The notes beneath the pieces are model-generated. The model saw only the letters and a list, made by a program, of their open reading frames with translations. It did not search any database and was not told where the DNA came from. Shown in pieces: positions 14,753 to 20,952 of a stretch of 20,952 nucleotides of DNA. Origin of the DNA: Ovoidimarina sp050299695 (lineage in GTDB: Bacteria > Pseudomonadota > Alphaproteobacteria > Rhodobacterales > Rhodobacteraceae); contig JBNKWI010000064.1 of assembly GCA_050299695.1 (NCBI GenBank), positions 1-20,952 on the forward strand. Reading direction: 5' to 3'. The position numbers and the translations under genes are program-made. How positions within the stretch are numbered: position 1 is the stretch's first letter; each line of letters opens with the position of its first letter.

Positions 14753-15919
14753 ATGGCGAGCGTTGAGGATGCGGCGGCGGAACTGGCCGATCTGGTGGCC
14801 TTCCCCTCGGTGTCGCGCGAGGCGAACGCACCCATCGCGACCCATGTGGGCGGGCGGCTGGAGGCGCAGGGCTTCCGCGTCGCCTACGACCCCGACGAGA
14901 CCGGCACGCGGATGAACGTGGTGGCCTCGATCGGGCCGGATGTGGAAGGCGGCGTGGTGCTCTGCGGCCATTTCGACGTGGTGCCCGCGAGCCCCGAGCG
15001 CTGGGAAGCCGACCCGTTCGTGCTGCGGCGCGTGGGCGAGCGACTGATCGGCCGGGGCGCCGTCGACATGAAGGGCTTCCTCGCCTGCTGCCTCGCCATG
15101 GCACCCGATTTCGCCGCCGTGGCCGAGCGACTCACGGTGCCCATCCACTACGTCTTCACCTTCGACGAGGAGGTCGGCAGCTTCGGCGCCGCGCAGGTGG
15201 GCGCCTTCCTTGCCCGCACCGTGAAGCAGCCCGCCATCGCCGTGGTCGGCGAGCCCACCGAGATGCGACCGATCTCGGCGCATCGCGGCATCCTGGAACT
15301 GACCACCGAGGTCACCGGCTCGGCGGGCCATGCCTCGCAGCCGGTGGGCCGGGTCAACGCGCTCTTCTACGCCGCGCGGATGGTCGCGCATATCGCGGAG
15401 CGGGCGAAGTCGCTCGCCGGGAATCCGGCCGCGGAGACGCCCTTCGACCCGCCCTGGACCACCGTTTCGGTCGGAAGGATCGAGGGCGGCGAGGCGCGCA
15501 ACGTGATCCCAGACCGCTGCCGCTTCGACTGGGAGATCCGGCCGCTGCCGGGAGCGGACGGGCAGGCGCTGCTCGCGGAGATCCTCGACTGGATCGAGCG
15601 GGAACTGGTTTCCGAAATGCGGGAAACAGACCCTGATGCAGGGATTTCGACCGAGATCGTCGCCGACTGCAAGGGGCTCGCCCTGAACCCCGCCTGTGCC
15701 GCCGCGCAGCTCATCGGCCAGCTCTGGACCAACGAGCCGCCCCGTGTCGTGTCGTTTGCCACCGATGCCGGTTACTTGCAGGACGCAGGAATCGACACGG
15801 TGGTGTTCGGCCCCGGGAGCCTTGCCCAGATGCACCAGCCGGAGGAGCATATCACCCTGTCGGAGCTGTCCGACGGCCTGGCGTTCCTGGGCCGACTCTG
15901 CGCGCATCTCGCGGGCTAG
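14753..15919 (+). CDS. argE: Acetylornithine deacetylase
   Basis: The 388-residue M20-family metallohydrolase should cleave N-acetylornithine to ornithine and acetate. Metal ligands and catalytic residues are visible: GHFDVVP (residues 72-78, His73 and catalytic Asp75), GRGAVDMKG (100-108, Asp105), DEEVG (138-142, catalytic Glu139 and Glu140), GEPTE (166-170, Glu167), and the terminal QMHQPEEHI with the last ligand His. The dimerisation domain includes GSAGHASQPVGRVNA. The length matches ArgE. Alphaproteobacteria commonly use ArgJ for the main pathway, so a second or catabolic role beside the divergent aminotransferase is possible. Related M20 enzymes (dipeptidases, DapE) are alternatives, but the sequence is most like the ArgE group. 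Confidence 0.88.
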   Translation: MASVEDAAAELADLVAFPSVSREANAPIATHVGGRLEAQGFRVAYDPDETGTRMNVVASIGPDVEGGVVLCGHFDVVPASPERWEADPFVLRRVGERLIGRGAVDMKGFLACCLAMAPDFAAVAERLTVPIHYVFTFDEEVGSFGAAQVGAFLARTVKQPAIAVVGEPTEMRPISAHRGILELTTEVTGSAGHASQPVGRVNALFYAARMVAHIAERAKSLAGNPAAETPFDPPWTTVSVGRIEGGEARNVIPDRCRFDWEIRPLPGADGQALLAEILDWIERELVSEMRETDPDAGISTEIVADCKGLALNPACAAAQLIGQLWTNEPPRVVSFATDAGYLQDAGIDTVVFGPGSLAQMHQPEEHITLSELSDGLAFLGRLCAHLAG

Positions 15920-15978
15920 CGGAGTATTGCTGCGGCGGTGCCTTGCCCCGCCCGGAACAAGGCCCGAAGGGCCGCCGG

Positions 15979-16108
15979 GCGAGCGCCTGCCCGTCCCGGC
16001 GGGCTGGCGCTCTGGTGACGTTCCGCGCTGAACGATTGCACGGCGGGCGTGGTGGGATAAAGCGCGCCGATCAGCCGTCGCGGCGCCATCCCACGGGCAG
16101 GCGCTCGC
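15979..16108. repeat. Inverted-repeat element between argE and miaB
   Basis: GCGAGCGCCTGCCCGT at 15979-15994 is perfectly complementary to 16093-16108, giving 16-bp arms around about 98 bases. A nested 7-bp stem, GTGGGAT at 16052-16058 with ATCCCAC at 16088-16094, overlaps the right arm. Hence two alternative structures exist. No gene is credible in 15920-16126. The size and inverted ends resemble a small non-autonomous element of the kind found between genes in this family. It may also form part of the 3' regions of the two convergent genes. Confidence 0.6.
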
Positions 16109-16126
16109 ACGGCTCCGCGCTCGGTT

Positions 16127-17428
16127 TTAGGAAACCAGAACACCGCCCAGCGAATGGCTCGCGCTCTCGGTGATCCGCACCCGCCGGATCTCCCCCGCCG
16201 CCACATCGGGCGCATGGGCATGGACCGCGTGCAGATACTCGGACTTCCCGCCCATCTGCCTCGGCAGCCGCCCCGGCTTCTCGAACAGGACCGAGACCTC
16301 GCGGCCCACCATCGCCGCCTGCGCCGCCTCCTGCTGGCGGTTCAGGAGCGCCTGAAGCCGTTGCAACCGGTCGTCCTTCACGTCCTCGTCCACCTGCGCC
16401 CGCTCGGCCGCCGGCGTGCCGGGACGCGGCGAATACTTGAACGAGTAGGACTGGCCGTAGCCCACCGCCTCCACCAGCGCCATCGTGTCGGCGAAATCCG
16501 CCTCGGTCTCGCCCGGAAAGCCGACGATGAAATCGCCCGACAACAGGAGGTCCGGCCGTGCCGCGCGGAGCCGCTCCACCAGACGCAGATACTCCTCCGC
16601 CCGGTGCTTGCGGTTCATCGCCTTGAGGATCCGGTCCGAGCCCGACTGCACCGGCAGATGCAGATAGGGCATCAGCTTCTCGCAGTCGCCATGGGCCGCG
16701 ATCAGCGCCTCGTCCATGTCGTTCGGGTGGCTCGTGGTGAAGCGGATCCGCGCCAGCCCGTCGATCCCGGCCAAGGCCCGGATCAGCCCGGCCAGCCCGC
16801 CCTCGTGGCCATGGTACGCATTCACGTTCTGCCCCAGAAGCGTGATCTCCCGCACCCCGCGCTCCACGAGGTCGCGTGCCTCGGCAATGACCGTCTCGGC
16901 CGGGCGCGAGACCTCGGCGCCGCGGGTATAGGGCACAACGCAGAAGGCGCAGAACTTGTCGCAGCCCTCCTGCACGGTCAGGAACGCCGTCGGCCCCCGC
17001 GCCGCCTTGGGCCGGCGGGCGAGATGCGCGAACTTGTCCTCCTCGGGGAATTCGGTGTCTATTGCCGGGGTTTTTGCCCCCGCGCGCGCCTCCAGCTCGG
17101 GCAGACGGTGATAGCTCTGCGGCCCCACCACCAGGTCGACCATCGGCTGGCGGCGCACGATCTCCGCCCCTTCGGCCTGCGCTACGCAGCCCGCCACGCC
17201 GATCTTCAACTCCGGCTTCGCCGCCTTCAGCCCCTTGAACCGGCCGAGCTCGGAATAGACCTTCTCCGCCGCCTTCTCGCGGATATGGCAGGTGTTCAAC
17301 AGGATCATGTCGGCGTCGTCGGGCCGGTCGGTCGGCTCGTAGGTCCCGCCCAGCGCCTCGGCCATGCGCTCGCTGTCATAGACGTTCATCTGACAGCCAT
17401 AGGTCTTGATGTAGAGCTTCTTCGCCAT
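16127..17428 (-). CDS. miaB: tRNA-2-methylthio-N6-dimethylallyladenosine synthase
   Basis: The 433-residue radical-SAM methylthiotransferase adds the 2-methylthio group to i6A37 of tRNAs reading UNN codons. The N-terminal UPF0004 domain carries Cys12 (TYGCQMN), Cys46 (NTCHIRE) and Cys80 (VAGC) for the auxiliary cluster. The radical-SAM domain has C-x3-C-x2-C at Cys154, Cys158 and Cys161 (GCDKFCAFC). The central DFIVGFPGETE and the C-terminal TRAM domain (about 370-433) are complete. The ATG at 17428 gives the canonical MAKKLYIKTYGCQMN start. In many relatives phoH and ybeY follow miaB; here the downstream neighbour is the inverted-repeat element and convergent argE, so that linkage is absent. 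Confidence 0.96.
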   Translation of the reverse strand: MAKKLYIKTYGCQMNVYDSERMAEALGGTYEPTDRPDDADMILLNTCHIREKAAEKVYSELGRFKGLKAAKPELKIGVAGCVAQAEGAEIVRRQPMVDLVVGPQSYHRLPELEARAGAKTPAIDTEFPEEDKFAHLARRPKAARGPTAFLTVQEGCDKFCAFCVVPYTRGAEVSRPAETVIAEARDLVERGVREITLLGQNVNAYHGHEGGLAGLIRALAGIDGLARIRFTTSHPNDMDEALIAAHGDCEKLMPYLHLPVQSGSDRILKAMNRKHRAEEYLRLVERLRAARPDLLLSGDFIVGFPGETEADFADTMALVEAVGYGQSYSFKYSPRPGTPAAERAQVDEDVKDDRLQRLQALLNRQQEAAQAAMVGREVSVLFEKPGRLPRQMGGKSEYLHAVHAHAPDVAAGEIRRVRITESASHSLGGVLVS

Positions 17429-17533
17429 GGTCCCGACCTTTCCAGATCCGGCCTCCTACAGGGGAATCCCCCGTCCCGCAACGGTTGCGGCGGGCGGGGT
17501 TTCGTGATTCCCTGACCGCGGGACAGGCAGGCG

Positions 17534-18403
17534 ATGCGCTACAACGATCTCGATCATTTCCTCCAGAAGGGCCATGACGCGCTCGCCAAGGGGCCGATCG
17601 CGGCGATCTTCGTCGAGGACGGGATCGAGATCGACACCACGATCCGGCACCACGCCTTCCTCGGCTTCCGCGAAATCCTGGTGTTCTGCCCCGACGCGAT
17701 CCGGATCCCCGAGAAGGTCGAGAAGAACATCCGCCGGATCCCCTACGACACCGGCGCCGAGGGCGCCACGGTGGCGGCGATCAACCGGCTGATCGAGGCG
17801 GCGCCGGGGGTCTGGTTCTATTACTGCTACAACGCCGAATACCTGTTCTTCCCGTTCTCGGACAGCCGCAGGATCGGCGAGATGCTCGCCTTCCACGCCG
17901 AGGAGCGACGCGACGCGATGCTGACCTATGTGGTCGATCTCTACGCCGGCGATCTCGAGACCCATCCGAACGCGGTCTCGCTGGAAGACGCCTGCCTCGA
18001 CCGCTCGGGCTATTACGCGCTGGCGCGCAAGGGCGAGGACCGGGACGCGCCACACAAAGAGCGGCAGCTCGATTTCTTCGGCGGGCTCAGGTGGCGGTTC
18101 GAGGAGTTCGTGCCGAAGGAGCGGCGCAAGATCGACCGGATCGCGATCTTCCGGGCCCGGCCGGGGCTCACCCTGCGCGAGGATCACACGTTTTCCGACG
18201 AGGAATACAACACCTATGCCTGCCCCTGGCACCACAACCTGACGGCGGCGATCTGCTCGTTCCGGACGGCGAAGGCGCTCCGCTCAAACGCGGGGTCGAT
18301 GTACGACATCAAGACCTTCCGCTGGCACAACTCGACCGGCTTCGACTGGCACCCGCAGCAGCTTCTCGACCTGGGGCTGATGGAACCGGGGCAATGGTTC
18401 TGA
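17534..18403 (+). CDS. Conserved glycosyltransferase-family-2-like protein of unknown substrate
   Basis: The 289-residue protein is one I recognise as conserved in Rhodobacteraceae, where it is commonly labelled glycosyltransferase family 2 or hypothetical. Conserved blocks are RYNDLDHFLQKGHDALAKGP at the start, WFYYCYNAEYLFFPF, RRDAMLTYVVDLYAGDL, ERQLDFFGGLRWRFEEFVP, and the C-terminal EEYNTYACPWHHNLTAAICS. No signal peptide or membrane helix is visible. A DXD-like VDLYAGD is present but the GT-A fold cannot be confirmed by eye, so no reaction is assigned. The start at 17534 coincides with the conserved N-terminus; a weak AGGCAGGCG precedes it. It is divergent from miaB with 105 bases between the starts and has no operon partner. 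Confidence 0.8.
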   Translation: MRYNDLDHFLQKGHDALAKGPIAAIFVEDGIEIDTTIRHHAFLGFREILVFCPDAIRIPEKVEKNIRRIPYDTGAEGATVAAINRLIEAAPGVWFYYCYNAEYLFFPFSDSRRIGEMLAFHAEERRDAMLTYVVDLYAGDLETHPNAVSLEDACLDRSGYYALARKGEDRDAPHKERQLDFFGGLRWRFEEFVPKERRKIDRIAIFRARPGLTLREDHTFSDEEYNTYACPWHHNLTAAICSFRTAKALRSNAGSMYDIKTFRWHNSTGFDWHPQQLLDLGLMEPGQWF

Positions 18404-18477
18404 GCGGCCAAATTCATCGACCGAAAGATTTGCAAGAAGATCCCGTGGATCTACTTTCCCGCGCGGGGGGCGGGCAG

Positions 18478-18507
18478 AAAACAAAGGGGCCGCCCCCGGG
18501 GCGGCCC
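18478..18507 (-). terminator. Rho-independent terminator of the HU gene
   Basis: On the minus strand GGGCCGCC (18507-18500) pairs with GGCGGCCC (18494-18487), followed by CTTTGTTTT (18486-18478). It starts 24 bases after the HU stop codon. It may also block transcription arriving from the convergent gene ending at 18403. Confidence 0.8.
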
Positions 18508-18530
18508 TGTTCAACGGCGGAGGCACGGCC

Positions 18531-18818
18531 TCAGTCGTTCACGCTGTCCTTCAGCGCCTTGGCGATGGTCATCTTGACCACCTTGTCGGCCGGCTTCTGG
18601 ATCTGCTCGCCGGTGGCGGGGTTGCGCACCATGCGCTCGGGGCGCTCGCGGCAATAGATCTTGCCGACGCCCGGAAGGGTCACCGCGCCGCCGCCGCCGA
18701 CTTCCTTGGTGATGATGCCGATCAGCGCGTCGAGCGCGGCATTCGCGGATTTCTTGTCCGATCCCATCTCGTCGGCCAGCGCCGACACGAGCTGTGTCTT
18801 GGTCATCGGTTTTGCCAT
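18531..18818 (-). CDS. HU family DNA-binding protein
   Basis: The 95-residue nucleoid protein has the HU/IHF fold: helices MTKTQLVSALADEMGSDKK and ANAALDALIGIITKEV, then VTLPGVGKIYCRERPERMVR, the arm RNPATGEQI with its DNA-intercalating proline, and C-terminal KPADKVVKMTIAKALKDSV. A cysteine at about residue 55 (KIYCRERP) is unusual where most HU proteins have phenylalanine-rich residues. GAGGAG lies seven bases before the ATG at 18818. HU would be expected to be highly expressed; a promoter candidate with a palindromic spacer lies upstream and a strong terminator follows, so it is probably monocistronic. Confidence 0.94.
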   Translation of the reverse strand: MAKPMTKTQLVSALADEMGSDKKSANAALDALIGIITKEVGGGGAVTLPGVGKIYCRERPERMVRNPATGEQIQKPADKVVKMTIAKALKDSVND

Positions 18819-18883
18819 GTATGGTCTCCTCGATTTCGCCCCTTACTGCTATGGGCGTCTCGCGTCACTTAAACGGCATATTG

Positions 18884-18912
18884 ATACCACACACAACGCG
18901 TTGTGGTAGCAA
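18884..18912 (-). promoter_or_regulatory. Candidate HU promoter with palindromic spacer
   Basis: On the minus strand TTGCTA (18912-18907) and TGGTAT (18889-18884) are separated by 17 bases. The 14-bp perfect palindrome CACAACGCGTTGTG (18892-18905) fills most of the spacer, with TACCAC (18885-18890) and GTGGTA (18903-18908) as outer dyad arms. A protein bound there would cover the promoter. The stretch is clearly AT-richer than its surroundings. Experimental start sites are unknown. Confidence 0.45.
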
Positions 18913-18956
18913 AATAAGCCCTCTGGCGCATTTTGTGGGCCGTTTTCCACCGAATT

Positions 18957-20438
18957 TCAGAGGAAGGCGGTCTCTTCGAAGCTCCGGAGCTTCCGCGAGT
19001 GGATCCGTTCGAGCGGCATGCCGCGGATCGTCTCCATCGCGCGAATCCCTATGAGCAGGTGCCGCGAGACCTGGGTGCGGTAGAAATCGGACGCCATGCC
19101 GGGCAGTTTCAGCTCGCCATGCAGGGGTTTGTCCGAGACGCAAAGGAGCGTTCCGTAGGGCACCCGGAAGCGGAAGCCGTTCGCGGCGATGGTGGCGCTT
19201 TCCATGTCGAGCGCGATGGCGCGGGACTGCGAGAGCCGCTGCACCGGGCCCGCCATGTCGCCCAGTTCCCAGTTGCGGTTGTCGACGCTCGCCACGGTGC
19301 CGGTGCGCATGATCCGCTTCAGCTCGTAGCCCTCGAGCTCGCTCACCGAGGCCACCGCGTCCTGCAGCGCGATCTGGATCTCGGCCAAGGCCGGGATCGG
19401 CACCCAGACCGGCAGGTCGTCGTCGAGCACGTGGTCCTCGCGCAGATAGGCATGCGCCAGCACGAAATCGCCGAGCCGCTGCGAGTTCCTGAGCCCCGCG
19501 CAATGGCCCACCATCAGCCAGGCATGGGGGCGCAGCACCGCGATATGGTCGGTCGCGGTCCGCGCGTTCGAAGGTCCGACGCCGATATTCACCAGCGTGA
19601 TCCCGGATTCGCCCTTCCGCTTCAGGTGATAGGTCGGCATCTGCGGCAGTTTCGCCGGCGCCGGCATCGCCGCGTCGGGGGAGGAGATCGTCTGGTTCCC
19701 GGGGCCGACGAACTCGGTATAGCCGGTCGCCGGATCGCCCAGCGCGGCGCGGGCGAAGGCCTCGAACTCCTCGAAATAGAACTGGTAGTTGGTGAACAGC
19801 ACGTGGTTCTGGAAATGCGACGGGTCGGTCGCTGTGTAATGCGCCAGCCGCGCCAGAGAATAGTCCACCCGCTGCGCGGTGAAGGGCGCGAGCGGCGAGG
19901 AGCCGTCCTCGTGCTTGAAGCCGTAGCCGTTCACGATGTCGTCGTTGGTCGTCGAGAGATCCGGCACGTCGAAATGGTCGCGCAGCACGAAAGCCGCCGC
20001 GCCCTCCTGCGGCACCGTCACCGAAGAATCGTTCGCCACCGCGAAATGCACCGGGATCGGCACCTGCGAGAGGCCCACCTGCACCGGCAGCCCGTGGTTC
20101 TCCAGAAGCAGCCCGATCTGCTGCGTCAGGTAGTGCCCGAACAGGTCCGGCCGCGTCACCGTCGCCGAATAGCTGCCGGGCTCGGCCACATGACCGAAGC
20201 TCAGCCGGCTGTCGACGGTGGCATAGGTCGTGGTGGCAAAGCGGATCTCGGGATAGAACGCCCGGTAGCGCCGGTCGGGCGCACCGCTCCGCAGCGCCTC
20301 GGTGAAGCGCTCGCAGAGGAAGCCGGTGGATATCCGGTAGAGTTCCTTGAGCCGCGCAACCGCCCGTTCGGCATTGTCGAACCCGGCATGGCCCGGAACA
20401 TCGGGGCTTTCGACAGGCAGGTTGCGCTCGGGTCTCAT
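18957..20438 (-). CDS. amn: AMP nucleosidase
   Basis: The 493-residue enzyme hydrolyses AMP to adenine and ribose 5-phosphate. It has the Amn N-terminal domain (about residues 10-180, including TYATVDSRLSFGHVAEPGSY) and a nucleoside-phosphorylase-like catalytic domain with ITLVNIGVGPSNARTATDHI, RPHAWLMVGHCAGLRNSQRL, LDMESATIAANGFRFRVPYG and LLCVSDKPLHGELKLPG. The length agrees with E. coli Amn (484). The ATG at 20438 overlaps the stop codon of the upstream gene (ATGA) and is preceded by TGGAGG, so translation is coupled. In the longer frame to 20573, the extra residues are antisense-like and belong to the adenine deaminase region in another frame. It follows the adenine deaminase gene directly. 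Confidence 0.96.
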   Translation of the reverse strand: MRPERNLPVESPDVPGHAGFDNAERAVARLKELYRISTGFLCERFTEALRSGAPDRRYRAFYPEIRFATTTYATVDSRLSFGHVAEPGSYSATVTRPDLFGHYLTQQIGLLLENHGLPVQVGLSQVPIPVHFAVANDSSVTVPQEGAAAFVLRDHFDVPDLSTTNDDIVNGYGFKHEDGSSPLAPFTAQRVDYSLARLAHYTATDPSHFQNHVLFTNYQFYFEEFEAFARAALGDPATGYTEFVGPGNQTISSPDAAMPAPAKLPQMPTYHLKRKGESGITLVNIGVGPSNARTATDHIAVLRPHAWLMVGHCAGLRNSQRLGDFVLAHAYLREDHVLDDDLPVWVPIPALAEIQIALQDAVASVSELEGYELKRIMRTGTVASVDNRNWELGDMAGPVQRLSQSRAIALDMESATIAANGFRFRVPYGTLLCVSDKPLHGELKLPGMASDFYRTQVSRHLLIGIRAMETIRGMPLERIHSRKLRSFEETAFL

Positions 20439-20952
20439 GGGGCCTCCAGGAGGTCGGTCAGCTTGAAGGTCCTGACATCGACCAGTCCGAGGTCGGATAT
20501 CCGAAGCTCGGGGATCACCACAAGCGCCAGCAGCGAATGCTGCATGTAGGCATTGTTGAGCGTGCAGCCGCACTCGGCCATTGCGGCCACCATGCGCTGC
20601 GCCTGCGCCGCCACCTCCTGCGCCGGGCTGTCCGACATCAGCCCCGCGATGGGGAGCGGCACCTGGGCGATCTCCGCCCCGTCCCTCCAGACGGTGATGC
20701 CGCCGCCGATCTCGCCCAGCCGGTTCGCGGCCCTGGCCATCAGATCGCGGTCGGTGCCGACGACGATCATGTGATGGCTGTCATGGGCGACGGTCGAGGC
20801 CATCGCCATCCGCCCCTGATACCCGAAGCCCGAGACGAAGCCGTTCACCACACCGCCGGTGCCCCGGTGCCGCTCCACGAGCGCGATCTGCGCCACGCCG
20901 TCTTCGCCCTCGACCACCCCGTCGATTACCGGCAGATCGGCAGTGAGCGCCT
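20435..20952 (-). CDS. ade: Adenine deaminase, C-terminal part
   Basis: Only the last 171 codons or so are in the window; the gene continues beyond 20952. The recognised segments of the AdeC-type (amidohydrolase-superfamily) deaminase are VVNGFVSGFGYQGRMAMAST, VAHDSHHMIVVGTDRDLM, RLGEIGGGITVWRDG, and PLPIAGLMSD. This enzyme converts adenine to hypoxanthine and ammonia. The catalytic metal site lies in the missing N-terminal half, so activity cannot be judged from here. The TGA overlaps the amn ATG by four bases. The pair would turn AMP into hypoxanthine and ribose 5-phosphate in two steps. Confidence 0.93.
   Translation of the reverse strand, partial: ALTADLPVIDGVVEGEDGVAQIALVERHRGTGGVVNGFVSGFGYQGRMAMASTVAHDSHHMIVVGTDRDLMARAANRLGEIGGGITVWRDGAEIAQVPLPIAGLMSDSPAQEVAAQAQRMVAAMAECGCTLNNAYMQHSLLALVVIPELRISDLGLVDVRTFKLTDLLEAP

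Noticed and set aside
13217..15907. An 896-codon open frame on the minus strand across the aminotransferase and argE
   Set aside because: It is a by-product of high GC: it runs antisense to argE and in a wrong frame over the aminotransferase, is rich in arginine and glycine, and matches no family.
18933..20549. A 538-codon plus-strand frame over amn
   Set aside because: Antisense to a complete AMP nucleosidase with all family motifs; its own sequence resembles nothing recognisable.

Overview
The window is high-GC chromosomal DNA from an alphaproteobacterium, most probably a member of the Rhodobacteraceae/Paracoccaceae. This rests on protein similarity recognised by eye (LepA, LeuB, MiaB, the 289-residue glycosyltransferase-like protein, the short secreted four-cysteine protein), on strong G/C preference at third codon positions, and on GC-rich palindromic elements between genes. 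No phage, plasmid, CRISPR, rRNA or tRNA feature was seen. Nearly all of it is core metabolism and housekeeping.

Layout. 1-1064 holds the first 354 codons of lepA (minus strand, running off the window). 1172-2510 (minus) is a lower-GC gene for a PD-(D/E)XK-nuclease-like protein, broken by a frameshift at about 2115. 2511-2870 is a gene-free stretch with a long bulged inverted repeat. 2871-4725 carries acylphosphatase, a small secreted protein, a low-molecular-weight tyrosine phosphatase (minus) and, divergent from it, a class III sirtuin. 4831-7579 is a probable operon: a stand-alone Lrp/AsnC ligand-binding domain, then pxpB-pxpC-pxpA for 5-oxoproline, the last three joined by ATGA overlaps. 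7762-8049 is rpmB with its own terminator. 8340-9178 is a two-gene periplasmic copper unit ending in a PCu(A)C chaperone. 9275-10844 holds leuB (minus) and, divergent from it, a LysR-type protein reduced to its DNA-binding domain. 10841-13268 holds trkH (minus) and a secreted Sel1-repeat protein (plus). 13288-15919 is a divergent pair, class III aminotransferase and ArgE. 16127-18403 is miaB (minus) and a glycosyltransferase-like protein (plus). 18531-20952 (minus strand) has HU, then an amn-ade pair.

How the genes fit together. pxpBCA encodes the ATP-dependent opening of 5-oxoproline to glutamate. The ade and amn reading frames overlap by four bases and would act in sequence on AMP: adenine release by Amn, then deamination to hypoxanthine by Ade. 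The copper pair serves periplasmic copper delivery, usually to cytochrome oxidase. Other genes are unlinked single units.

I found no convincing undescribed multi-gene system. The points most worth a second look are the broken nuclease-like gene, the minimal LysR protein with an 18-bp operator-like palindrome near leuB, the stand-alone Lrp domain leading the pxp operon, and three intergenic elements (2666-2799, 8103-8339, 15979-16108) that look like dispersed repeats.
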